Shown here: positions 1 to 7,859 of the stretch, in pieces
Layout: every line of letters begins with the position of its first letter
Numbering within the stretch: the first letter of the stretch is position 1
Source: Planctomycetota bacterium
GTDB lineage: Bacteria; Planctomycetota; Phycisphaerae; UBA1845
Direction: 5' to 3'
Assembly: GCA_029558835.1 (NCBI GenBank)
Contig: JAKQDH010000202.1
Coordinates: forward strand, 1-64,000
Length of the DNA stretch: 64,000 nt
Position numbers and translations under genes: made by a program
The notes under the pieces: model-generated
Seen by the model: the letters and a program-made list of their open reading frames with translations, nothing else
What the model was told of the DNA's origin: nothing
Database searches by the model: none

Positions 1-371
1 CGCTGGCCGGGTGTCATGCTCTCGCGCAGCATGAGCATGCCAGGGTTCGCAAGAGGGCGCCGGAAGCCGTTGACCATCTCATCCAGGCGGATGGTGCCAT
101 CGGAGCCCAGGTAGGCGATGTACCCGTTCTCTGGGTCGAGCCGGCGGAACCAGATTTCCGCGTAGGTCCCGCTGTTCATGGTGACATCGACCAGGACGGT
201 GTAGTCATCATCCTGGAACCGGTCCACCTCGGCCACCCCGCCGCGGGCGTCGCTGCCCTCGACCAGCAACTGCGGGTCCATCGCCTGGGCCGCGGAACCC
301 TTGGCCGCCCCGACGATCCGGGGCAGCAGCGGGTTGCGGGCGTCGGTGGCAAAGGCCTTGGCCGTCCCCAC
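1..371 (-). CDS. Partial unknown protein, 3' end beyond left edge
   Basis: An open frame on the minus strand runs off the left edge, and its GC-rich third codon positions look coding. The visible part contains VLVDVTMNSGTYAEIWFRRL and then GYIAYLGSDGTIRLDEMVNG. The alternating polar/hydrophobic pattern suggests beta-rich structure. I do not recognise the family. The start is unclear: GTG at 371 is used here, and an ATG lies at 281. Neither has a convincing ribosome binding site. The frame stays open to about 465, but that extension runs through a family D-like repeat (about 395-425), so it is probably not original coding sequence. It could also be a decayed gene fragment. Confidence 0.45.
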   Translation of the reverse strand, partial: MGTAKAFATDARNPLLPRIVGAAKGSAAQAMDPQLLVEGSDARGGVAEVDRFQDDDYTVLVDVTMNSGTYAEIWFRRLDPENGYIAYLGSDGTIRLDEMVNGFRRPLANPGMLMLRESMTPGQ

Positions 372-394
372 GATCTCTCGCGGACCTGTGCCGG

Positions 395-425
395 CCGCCG
401 CCGCGACCGACAACGGAGCGTCCCC
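395..425. repeat. Family D-like repeat fragment
   Basis: Read on the minus strand, this stretch contains CGCTCCGTTGTCGGTCGCGG. It resembles the CCGCTCGTTTACGGTCGCGGTTCGG half of the family D elements near 35.3 and 37.1 kb. It sits just upstream of the truncated gene at the left edge. Confidence 0.4.
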
Positions 426-490
426 AGTACTCTGCTGAAGAACCCCCGCGCAACGCCGGAATGCTCAGTGGCCGCGTGCGTCAGGGACGT

Positions 491-532
491 TCGACGTCGG
501 CCCCGGGTGGCCGACGCTACTCCTTCAACAGG
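491..532. repeat. Family C palindromic element
   Basis: GACGTCGGCC...GGCCGACGCTAC followed by TCCTTCAACAGG. The core is an inverted repeat (GTCGGCC/GGCCGAC). Nearly the same string, including the CTTCAACAGG tail, recurs at 18515-18560. Shorter copies lie at 19216, 24928 and 27957. Confidence 0.8.
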
Positions 533-641
533 TTGGTGGGGTGGCCACGGGAGAACTCGCGGTTCCGCAGGGGAAGTGTTTTGACTGTTCGCTTCGTGCA
601 GCCGGCACCCATGCCGGACATGCGGTGCCGCTTGGCGGCAA

Positions 642-717
642 TCGGGGCGACAGGATTTGAACCTGCGACCTCTTGACCCCCAGTCAAGCGCGCTAAACCG
701 GACTGCGCCACGCCCCG
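642..717 (-). tRNA. tRNA-Pro(GGG)
   Basis: The reverse complement folds into a full cloverleaf of 76 bases. The acceptor stem CGGGGCG/CGCCCCG is perfect with discriminator A. The anticodon stem CTTGA/TCAAG encloses the loop CTGGGGG, giving anticodon GGG (proline). The T arm contains GGTTCAAATCC. No CCA is encoded. Confidence 0.95.
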
Positions 718-1128
718 GTCATCGTGTCTGCAGCGGATCGCCCCCCCGTCCGGCGGTTGCCGTAGCGGGGCCACGACCCGATCTGGACACGCGGCATTGT
801 AGGGCACCCGCGGCGGTGTGTGAAGACCATGAGCAAACCGGAACCGGCCGCCCCGTCGGGGTGGAAGAGGAAGGCGGGGGGCCGCCTGGAACCGGGGGTT
901 GAAGAGACCCCCGGCAGGTGACTTCAGCCCCTCCCCGGGCGGGCCGGGAGACGGGCTGGCGTAGGGGTCGGGGCGGAGGCGCGGAGCCTGCATCCGGGGG
1001 CCTGCGGTCGGCGGTTTCGGCGTCCGCCCCAAACGACGGTGCGTGGTCAGGCGTTACCGTCGTTGGAACTGGGCCGCTCGCTTTCGGTCGCGGTTCAGAT
1101 CGACGGCGCCGAGTCGCGCACCGGTGAC
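718..1128. other. Gene-free stretch
   Basis: No coding frame here shows recognisable family content. The overlapping frames are GC-rich artefacts, and one of them reads through the tRNA. Only a family D-like remnant near 1069-1103 stands out. The stretch would contain the tRNA promoter, but no clear boxes were identified. Confidence 0.6.
1069..1103. repeat. Family D-like repeat fragment
   Basis: GCCGCTCGCTTTCGGTCGCG followed by GTTCAGA matches the right half of the family D elements at 35272 and 37036. It lies just downstream of the dehydratase gene. Confidence 0.55.
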
Positions 1129-1464
1129 TCAGATGCGACATTGGTCGTCGATCTTGGCGGCGAGGATGAAGTCGCTCTCGGTGAGTCCGTCCACCTTGTG
1201 CGTCCAGATTTCGACGCGGACCTTCCCCCAGGTCAGGTACAGGTCCGGGTGATGGCCCTCCCGTTCGGCGAGTTCCCCTACCCGATTGACGAACGCCAAC
1301 GCCTGGCGGAAGTCGGGGAACTCGTAGGTCCTGCTGAGGTGATGGCCCCGTTCGACAACCCACGTCTCAAGCTGGGCCAGCAGGGCGCTCAGCCGATCAG
1401 CATCCAACGGCGGAACGCCGCCGCCGCACGGCTCGCACGTTCGCTGTGATAGCGTGTCGGTCAC
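1129..1464 (-). CDS. phhB: Pterin-4a-carbinolamine dehydratase
   Basis: This predicted small cytosolic enzyme dehydrates 4a-hydroxytetrahydropterin. In that role it recycles the cofactor of aromatic amino acid hydroxylases, although many bacteria carry the protein without such a hydroxylase. The family signature is visible: EGHHPDLYLTWGKVRVEIWT, then H, and an aspartate in GLTESDF. The frame could start upstream at GTG 1506, but GTG 1464 has GGAG nine bases before it and gives 111 residues, the usual family size. CxxC near the N-terminus (TCEPCGGG) is common in bacterial members. No aromatic hydroxylase is visible nearby, so the physiological role here is open. Confidence 0.9.
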   Translation of the reverse strand: MTDTLSQRTCEPCGGGVPPLDADRLSALLAQLETWVVERGHHLSRTYEFPDFRQALAFVNRVGELAEREGHHPDLYLTWGKVRVEIWTHKVDGLTESDFILAAKIDDQCRI

Positions 1465-1724
1465 TGCCTGAGTCTCCACGGCCGCCAAACCGGGCACGGA
1501 CCCCACGAGGGTGCCGGCGGTGGTGCCCCGTCGGTTGTAGGATGGTAGACGCGGGGTAGATCAAAACAACACACTGCCCCATGGGTGTGCGCGAACACAC
1601 CCAGCCGGCGCTGGGATTCGACCGTCGCCTCAGTCCGACGCGTTGTCGGGACGGTTCGGATCACGGGCCCAGAATCGCGTGCCGCCATCCAGGCGTGGCC
1701 GACGGGAACGCGGCTCAGTGGCCT

Positions 1725-4049
1725 TTACTTGTCCGTCGTGGGCAGCGGCAACTCGACATGGTACGGCTTGCCGGCCCGGAACAACTCCAGGCGCCGGCGA
1801 AGCAGTTCGGCGAACCGGTCATCCTCGGCGGCCTCGGCCAGGGCAAGTGCTTCCTGGGCGGCGGCCACGGCTTCCTCGAACTGTCCCGCCTCAGCCAAGG
1901 CCGTCGCGAGCGTCAACAGGACCGGGGCATGCGGCTCCGGCCGCGTGGCCATCAGCAACCGCGCCCACCGGACGGCCTCAGTGCCGTCACGAATGGCCGC
2001 ATCCGGGTGAGTCGCCAACAGCCGGGCGAGCGGGTCAAGCAGGGCCTGCGACGCGGAGTCACGATCGAGGCCGTCACGCAGGACCTGCACGGCGGCGGCC
2101 GGCTGCCCCGTGCCTGCCAGCAGGTCGGCCAAGCTCGCGCGCGTGGCCACTGAGTCCGGTTTCAACCGCAAGGCCCACTGGTACATGGTGACGGCCGCAT
2201 CGGTACTGCCGCCGAGGGCCAATGTCCGGGCGAAGTGGTCGGCCGTCACGGGGTCGAAGCGGTCGAGTTGCAGAGCCCGGCGATAGTGGTGCAAGGCACG
2301 CTCTAGCGCCGTCGCCCCGTTCTCGGCACCGGTGGCCCAGGCGCGCAGCGCGAGGGCATCCGCGTAGTTGGCATGGGCAAAGGAGCTTTCGGGGCTGACG
2401 GTCACGGCCCGGGCCCAGAGGGTCTCCGCGTCTGCCCAGTAGGCCGCCTGTCGCATCGTGGCGTGGATGAGGACGAAAACTACCAGCGCGATTACCAACG
2501 CGCCGACGGCGCGACGCGACTGCGGCGATGCGGCAGGGCCGGCCGACGGCAGGGCTGTGGCGGGCTCCCCACTTACCCTGCCCTCTCCCCCTGGGGGGAG
2601 AGGGGGAAGCGCAGTCCGGCGGTACCAAGTGAGCACCACGCCGCCAGCAAGCAACGCGAACCCCAGGCAGGACAGGTAGCTGTAACGATCGGCCACAAGT
2701 TGCGGGCCGCTCTGCGCGAAGCCCAACACCGGTGCCAGGATGATGACATAAGCGGCGAGCGCGGCGGGCACGCCCGGCCAACGCCGCCGCAGTGCCACAC
2801 CCGTCACAATGAGAATGACGACCACGACGGCGGATGCCCAAAGGCGACCGCCCAGCAGGACGTCGGGCGGTGGAATCTGATAGATCGGCCCCAGGTTCAC
2901 CGGCAAGAGCATCTTGCCTATGTAGAACGCCAAGCCCTGCGTCGCCTGGGCCAGACGCGACCACGGTCCATACTGCTGAAGCGTGTACAAGGCCCCGGCC
3001 GCCGCCTGCGCTGCCAGAGCACGCTCGGCGGCCCACAAGCCCAATAGCAGAAACGGCAGTTTCTCCAGCCACACCCGGCCGGCGTCCGCCGTGAACCAGC
3101 CGCGGCGACCGCCGAGCCGACGCAACGGATACACGTCCAACACGAGCAGCACACCGGTCAACGTCAGAGCCGAAGCCTTCGCCAGCAGCGAGACCGCACA
3201 CAGCACGACGGCCAGGATGTACCAGGTCTTGCAGCCATATACGGCCAACGCGGACTCGCGCTGCGATGTTGGCTGGTCTGCGAAGCCCGGAGTTTCCTCG
3301 GCGTCCCCGCTTCGCGGTGCGGAGGCATCAATGCAGGGTTGCGTGGCCGCGGTCTCCCCCCTCACCCTACCCTCTCCCCCCGGGGGGAGAGGGGTGATGT
3401 TCAACATCGGCGGGGCCTTGCCTGAGGCGTACTTCACGTAGCACAGTACGCTCAGCAGGTACAGGAAGGCGCTGAGTACGTCCCGTCGCTCCGCGATCCA
3501 CGCTACCGACTCCACGCGCAACGGGTGCACCGCAAACAGCGCGGCCGCGCAGGCCGCCGAGGCCCGCCACGCCACGGGTGAATGTGCGCTCTGTTCAGGA
3601 AGAGCAAGGCCCAGCAGGCGCCGCGCCACGAAGTAGAACGTCAGTGCGGCGAGCGTGTGAAGCAGTACGTTGCTGCAATGCAAACCGAAGGTGAGGTCCG
3701 GCCAGAGCACCCGGTCCACGGCGTACGTCACCCAGGTGAGCGGCTGAAAGTGCCCCCCAGCCCGAGTCTCCCACATCCAGCGCACGCCATCCGCATCGAG
3801 GGTCAGGTGTGGCAGGTTGCCCAAGACGAGTTGCTCGTCATCCCAGGCGACATAACCCGCCAGCAGTGCAGGAAAGAAGGCGGCCACCACCAGCAGGACA
3901 AGCAGGCACGGTAACACCCACGCCCACAAAGCGACCACGCGAGGGGACGTGGGGCGCGGCGTCACGGGCACGTCGCGAGGCGACGGCGCCTCTGCGTCAG
4001 GGCTCTGGGCCGCAGGCAGTGCCACTTCTACAGGCTCCGGCTTCAACAC
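1725..4049 (-). CDS. TMTC-like membrane glycosyltransferase with C-terminal TPRs
   Basis: Predicted polytopic inner-membrane protein of 774 residues. The N-terminal part carries WDDE at about 69-72 after the first membrane segment. It then has FAVHPLRVESVAWIAERRDV (about 172-191), typical of bacterial proteins related to eukaryotic TMTC O-mannosyltransferases (GT-C fold). Several further membrane helices follow to about residue 535. The remainder is TPR-like helical repeats (about 545-760). By family it probably transfers a sugar from a lipid-linked donor to a protein, but the acceptor is unknown. Two in-frame repeat-derived inserts interrupt it, at about 217-275 and 481-508; both contain LPPGGEGRV. 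The start is GTG at 4049, with no strong ribosome binding site. Confidence 0.8.
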   Translation of the reverse strand: MLKPEPVEVALPAAQSPDAEAPSPRDVPVTPRPTSPRVVALWAWVLPCLLVLLVVAAFFPALLAGYVAWDDEQLVLGNLPHLTLDADGVRWMWETRAGGHFQPLTWVTYAVDRVLWPDLTFGLHCSNVLLHTLAALTFYFVARRLLGLALPEQSAHSPVAWRASAACAAALFAVHPLRVESVAWIAERRDVLSAFLYLLSVLCYVKYASGKAPPMLNITPLPPGGEGRVRGETAATQPCIDASAPRSGDAEETPGFADQPTSQRESALAVYGCKTWYILAVVLCAVSLLAKASALTLTGVLLVLDVYPLRRLGGRRGWFTADAGRVWLEKLPFLLLGLWAAERALAAQAAAGALYTLQQYGPWSRLAQATQGLAFYIGKMLLPVNLGPIYQIPPPDVLLGGRLWASAVVVVILIVTGVALRRRWPGVPAALAAYVIILAPVLGFAQSGPQLVADRYSYLSCLGFALLAGGVVLTWYRRTALPPLPPGGEGRVSGEPATALPSAGPAASPQSRRAVGALVIALVVFVLIHATMRQAAYWADAETLWARAVTVSPESSFAHANYADALALRAWATGAENGATALERALHHYRRALQLDRFDPVTADHFARTLALGGSTDAAVTMYQWALRLKPDSVATRASLADLLAGTGQPAAAVQVLRDGLDRDSASQALLDPLARLLATHPDAAIRDGTEAVRWARLLMATRPEPHAPVLLTLATALAEAGQFEEAVAAAQEALALAEAAEDDRFAELLRRRLELFRAGKPYHVELPLPTTDK
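2567..2606. repeat. Family B element inside the TMTC-like gene
   Basis: ACCCTGCCCTCTCCCCCTGG followed by GGGGAGAGGGGG, an inverted repeat. It is read in frame by the minus-strand gene as a Pro/Gly-rich insert (LPPLPPGGEGRVSGE). Confidence 0.85.
3354..3394. repeat. Family B element inside the TMTC-like gene
   Basis: CCCCTCACCCTACCCTCTCC followed by CCCCGGGGGGAGAGGGG. It is read in frame on the minus strand as ITPLPPGGEGRVRGE. The insert continues for about 45 more residues of unusual composition before the membrane domain resumes at YILAVVLCAV. Confidence 0.85.
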
Positions 4050-4373
4050 CCACGCATTCTACAGGGGGCGACTCAGCGCGAAAACCGACCCGGACGCATG
4101 CCCATGCCGAGGGCACCGGCGATCTGAGCCACGGCCGTCGGGGAGTGAGCGAATCCCAACGTCGGTCGGCCATGTTTGCGCACTCGCGTTCTGCAGCGGG
4201 CGGCTGCGAATCGGCACGGCGCGACCGCCCGGTGGAATGCGTATCAGCTTGCGGGAATTCGTGGCGTCCCCTATCGTGCGTGGTTGCCGCGTGGGTTACG
4301 CGGCGTACCGTTGCTCCGGCGCCATCGGGTGGTTGGGGCGACGGTGGCATTCGCCCCCACGGACGGTCGAACG
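4050..4373. other. Divergent intergenic region with a family A remnant
   Basis: This separates the TMTC-like gene (minus) from the HEAT-like lipoprotein gene (plus), so it must hold both promoters; no clear boxes were recognised. At 4096-4122, GCATGCCCATGCCGAGGGCA followed by CCGGC is a degenerate left half of a family A element. Confidence 0.55.
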
Positions 4374-5813
4374 ATGCGTATGGGGCACGTGAAGGTATAC
4401 GGCACGGTAACGGCACGGCTCCTGGCGTGCGTGTTGGCCTGCGGCGCCATCGCGGCCGGCACACCGCCTGAGCAACAGCCGGCCCCCCCCACCCCCCACA
4501 CACCTGATAACCGGCCACCGGCGACCGCCGCCCCGTCGGACAGCCACCCGGCTGAGCCAGCCACCCTTACGGCTCCGGCCACGGCGCAGGAGATCGATGA
4601 ACTCGTCAAGCTCCTCGGAGATGCGGCGTTCGAGCGGCGCACGCACGCCACTCGCCGCCTTTGTGCGATCGGCATGCCGGCGGCCGCGAAGCTCCGAGCA
4701 GCGGCCGAAGGCGATGACTTCGAGGTCGCCCTGCGGGCCCGCAAGATACTGGCCGTCTTCGACAACCTGCTCTTTGCCGGCGTCGAGGTGCGCTTGACCG
4801 CGGCGCGTGAAGAGATCGCCTGGAACGACCCGTTGACGGTGCGGCTGACGTTCACGAATCGGTCGGAGTTTCCGGCACGCGTGCCGTTCGAGACGGACGC
4901 GGCGCGTCGGGCCGCGCTTGCCGAAGGTGTCCTGCGGGCGGGCGACATGCTGGACTTCGCCGAGTTTGCAGAATGTCGCGGTCCGGGTGGACGGCCGGTG
5001 GACCTGCGGGTGCAGGATTTAGACGAGGCGGAGGGTGCCGCCAAGGCGGTCGCGGATCGCCTGGTCGCGGGGCCGACTTCCACGCTGGCCCCGGGCGAGA
5101 CCGTCGTCCTCGAGTTGCCCGAAGTTAACCGCGGCTGGGCGCGGTTCCCCCTTCTGGAGGCCGGCGCCCATACCCTGGTCATCGAGTATGTGCCCCGCTG
5201 GGACGACGAGGTACTGGCGGCACAGCAGGTTGGGCGCGTGGTCAGCAACCACCTGCTGGTGAAGGTGCGGGAGCCTGCCCCGGCCTCGGTCGCCCGCGAC
5301 GCGGCGCTGTGCTCGGTCAGCGTTGCCCTCGAAGAGGGGACGCTGGTGGCGCGGTTGACGAATCATCGGGATGTGCCGCTACGCGTGAACCGCAACTTCG
5401 GGCCGGCCGCTCCGTTCGCCCAGGGCACGTGGTTGGCCGGAGCCGGTGACCGAGCGGTCGAGATCATGCAGGCCGGCCCGCGTCACCTCACCCTCGGCGA
5501 CTTCCGGGCGGAGGCGATCACGGAAGTGGCCCCTGGAGCGGCGGTGGAACTCGCCCGGATCACGACGGAGGAGTTTCAGGCGGCGTGCGCAAGGCAGGCG
5601 CCCGCCGTGGCGGGCGAACTGCCGAGGGCGCAGTTCCGCTACGTCAACCTGAGCAACCGCAGGTGGCAGGCCCTCGGCGGACGGGAAATCCTGGGCAACG
5701 AGCGCGTGCCGCCGGTCCTGCGCGACCCTCTGCCCACGGGCATGCTGGTCACCCAGCAGCTTAGCGCGCCGCTGACACTCCCGGAGCCGAAGCCGGCGCC
5801 GCCCGTACCCTAG
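4374..5813 (+). CDS. Exported HEAT-like protein, probable lipoprotein
   Basis: The predicted 479-residue protein has an N-terminal hydrophobic segment ending in VLAC, a possible lipobox, followed by a Pro/Thr/Ala-rich linker. Residues about 65-125 form a HEAT-like helical pair (ELVKLLGDAAFERRTHATRR and ALRARKILAVF), a motif frequent in planctomycete secreted proteins. The rest looks beta-rich with sandwich-like stretches (VEVRLTAAREEIAWNDPLTV). ATG 4374 is chosen because it places the signal peptide at the N-terminus; the frame upstream to 4176 has no export signal. No enzymatic motif is seen, and function is unknown. It lies 81 bases upstream of tatC on the same strand. Confidence 0.7.
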   Translation: MRMGHVKVYGTVTARLLACVLACGAIAAGTPPEQQPAPPTPHTPDNRPPATAAPSDSHPAEPATLTAPATAQEIDELVKLLGDAAFERRTHATRRLCAIGMPAAAKLRAAAEGDDFEVALRARKILAVFDNLLFAGVEVRLTAAREEIAWNDPLTVRLTFTNRSEFPARVPFETDAARRAALAEGVLRAGDMLDFAEFAECRGPGGRPVDLRVQDLDEAEGAAKAVADRLVAGPTSTLAPGETVVLELPEVNRGWARFPLLEAGAHTLVIEYVPRWDDEVLAAQQVGRVVSNHLLVKVREPAPASVARDAALCSVSVALEEGTLVARLTNHRDVPLRVNRNFGPAAPFAQGTWLAGAGDRAVEIMQAGPRHLTLGDFRAEAITEVAPGAAVELARITTEEFQAACARQAPAVAGELPRAQFRYVNLSNRRWQALGGREILGNERVPPVLRDPLPTGMLVTQQLSAPLTLPEPKPAPPVP

Positions 5814-5894
5814 AAGCAATCCGTGTGACGTTGCCGGCCATGCAACCCGGCGCCGATTGACCACCTGCCAAACCATCCCTAGAATCCTCTCTCC

Positions 5895-6938
5895 ATGACC
5901 GGAAGCGCGCCGGCAGCCGTCCCCCCGCAGACCCGTCTCGACTCGGGCGAACCCGAGGACGATCGGCGCATGTCCTTCGGCGACCATTTGGAGGAGCTGC
6001 GTCAGCGGGTCATCTACTCCTTGCTGGGCGTGCTGGTCACGACGATCGTGGCTTTCGCCTTCGCCAAACAGATCCTGGTCTTTCTGTTCCAGCCATTGCT
6101 GGTGGTGCAGCACAGTGCCGGACTGCGACCGGAGTTGCAGGCGTTGTCGCCGCCGGCGGCGTTCGCGGCCTATCTCAAGATCGGGTTCCTCACGGGGCTG
6201 ATCGTGGCCATGCCGTGGGTGTTGTGGCAGTTCTGGCAGTTCGTAGCGGCGGGGCTTTACCGGCGTGAGAAGCGGTTCGTGAAGCTGTTCGCCCCCGCCA
6301 CGGTCGTGCTGTTCACCCTCGGAGTGGTGTTCCTTTACTACGTGGTCTTGCCGATTGTGCTGCTGTTCTTCGTCACGTTCAACCGGGCGTTCAACCTGCC
6401 TGAACTGAGCCCGGTCGGCATCCAGAGCCTGCTGTTGCCTAAGCAGGAAGCCGTGCAAGCAGTACAACCGGAGGAGGGCCGGCCGCGGCTGCCGGTGCTA
6501 GCCGAAGACCCACTCGATCCGCGGGACGGCGACGTCTGGGTCAACAGCACTGTGCGGGCGCTGATGTTCAAAACGTCTCACGGCGTGATGTACGTACCGT
6601 TGGAACTCTGGGAGAGCCGTTCGCCGGTACACAGCCAGTTTGCCATCGACTTCTACATCTCGTTCGTGTTGCTGCTGGCGTTGGCGTTCGGGTTGGCGTT
6701 CGAACTGCCGGTCGCAGTGTTCTTCCTGGCGCTGACGGGGCTGGTCACCACGGCCATGATGGCGCGGGCGCGGCGCTACGTGCTGCTCGTGGTGGTCATC
6801 CTGGCGGCCGTGCTGACGCCGCCGGATGTGGTCAGCCAACTCCTATTGGCTATCCCCATGTATCTGCTGTTCGAGCTGGGATTGCTGGTGGCGCGCGTCT
6901 CTGAACGCCGGATGACCCAGGGCGAACGAGCAAGCTGA
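5895..6938 (+). CDS. tatC: Twin-arginine translocase subunit TatC, with large loop insertion
   Basis: TatC is the multispanning receptor of the Tat pathway that exports folded proteins with RR signal peptides. The family hallmark MSFGDHLEELRQRVIYSL begins near residue 27, and the helix pattern is recognisable, including YLKIGFLTGLIVAMPWVLWQ and the C-terminal AAVLTPPDVVSQLLLAIPMY. At 347 residues it is about 100 longer than usual. The surplus lies mostly between FNRAFNLPEL (about 174) and FYISFVLLLAL (about 255), in the predicted periplasmic loop between helices 3 and 4. The loop includes LPVLAEDPLDPRDGDVWVNS. ATG 5895 adds about 25 residues before the conserved start, so an internal ATG at MSFGD remains possible. 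No tatA or tatB is adjacent. Confidence 0.93.
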   Translation: MTGSAPAAVPPQTRLDSGEPEDDRRMSFGDHLEELRQRVIYSLLGVLVTTIVAFAFAKQILVFLFQPLLVVQHSAGLRPELQALSPPAAFAAYLKIGFLTGLIVAMPWVLWQFWQFVAAGLYRREKRFVKLFAPATVVLFTLGVVFLYYVVLPIVLLFFVTFNRAFNLPELSPVGIQSLLLPKQEAVQAVQPEEGRPRLPVLAEDPLDPRDGDVWVNSTVRALMFKTSHGVMYVPLELWESRSPVHSQFAIDFYISFVLLLALAFGLAFELPVAVFFLALTGLVTTAMMARARRYVLLVVVILAAVLTPPDVVSQLLLAIPMYLLFELGLLVARVSERRMTQGERAS

Positions 6939-6972
6939 GCCTGAACAGGCCCACCCAAACGGGAAACCGAGA

Positions 6973-7071
6973 GGGTGGCGTGCCCAAGCCGAAGGCGCCG
7001 GCATGCGGTTGCAGACGGCCGCTTCGAGCACGGGAAGAACCACGGCGGCGCTGCGCTTGGCCATGCCACCC
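6973..7071. repeat. Family A hairpin element (complete)
   Basis: This begins GGGTGGCGTGCCCAAGCCGA and ends GCGCTTGGCCATGCCACCC. The ends are inverted repeats and the interior continues the pairing imperfectly, giving one hairpin of about 100 bases. It lies between the convergent tatC and lutC genes and might also serve as a bidirectional terminator. Other complete copies are at 31673, 41279 and 62564. Confidence 0.88.
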
Positions 7072-7163
7072 TTGTCCGGCATGGCAGCGTTGTGCTCGGC
7101 CATACGACCCCACACCGTTGGTCGATTGCCGCATTACGTGGAGTTCCCGCGCCTTACGTAGCG

Positions 7164-7859
7164 TCAGGTTCCGGGGGAGCGGTCAATCTCCCCTTCGGCC
7201 GTCACCACCACGACGTGCACCTCACCGGGCCCGTGCACACCGGTGATGAGGATGCCCTCGATGTCGGCCGTCTTGCTGGGGCCCGTAATGACCACAAGCT
7301 GCGCCGGCAGATTCTCGGGTGGCGCTGTCGCCAACAGGTCAAGCAGGTCGGGCAGAATCTGCTCCTCGCGCACGACGGCTATGTGCACCGGCGGTACCAG
7401 GCTCAGCGACCGCCACCGGCTCGGCCCGCTGACGCACACGATGCTGCCGGTCTCCGCAACGGCCGCCGCAACGCCACTGATGCCGGCGCCGACCGCGAAA
7501 AGCTGTTCGTCACTGACCGGCGGCGTCAGCACGTTGACCGAGTCGGGCACGGCCGCCAGGATCAGCTCCCGCCAGGGCAGATCGGGCTCCACGAGCACGC
7601 CGCACGGTGCGGCCTGAGCCGAGGCCGCCTTCCTCAGCAGCTCGCCGATATGCCGTGGCAGCGCGGATTCAGTAACGACGGCCGGCCGCAGACCTACCGC
7701 CGCGGCACGCTGACAGAACAACTCGACCAGGCCGACACCCGTCGTCGGCTGCCGCACAATGTCCGGCGTCACCGGCGGCAACGGTTCACGTGCGGAGGGC
7801 GGCAGGTAGTCGGCCGCGACGCGGACACCGGCGAGGACGCTCTCACGCAGGGCGTTCAT
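7164..7859 (-). CDS. lutC: L-lactate utilisation protein LutC (LUD domain)
   Basis: Third gene of a lutABC operon. LutC is a LUD-domain (DUF162) component of the LutABC system that oxidises L-lactate to pyruvate. Family signatures include GISGVAAAVAETGSIV, then ALVPPVHI-type sequence (here LSLVPPVHIAVVREEQIL) and ITGPSKTADIEGILITGVHG. ATG 7859 gives 231 residues; the longer frame upstream is the shadow of lutB. The start overlaps the end of lutB by 17 bases, consistent with translational coupling. Confidence 0.93.
   Translation of the reverse strand: MNALRESVLAGVRVAADYLPPSAREPLPPVTPDIVRQPTTGVGLVELFCQRAAAVGLRPAVVTESALPRHIGELLRKAASAQAAPCGVLVEPDLPWRELILAAVPDSVNVLTPPVSDEQLFAVGAGISGVAAAVAETGSIVCVSGPSRWRSLSLVPPVHIAVVREEQILPDLLDLLATAPPENLPAQLVVITGPSKTADIEGILITGVHGPGEVHVVVVTAEGEIDRSPGT

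Noticed and set aside
517-1032. A protein-coding frame reading GVAQSGLARLTGGQEVAGSN
   Set aside because: That peptide is the translation of the tRNA-Pro gene and its flanks, a common annotation artefact.
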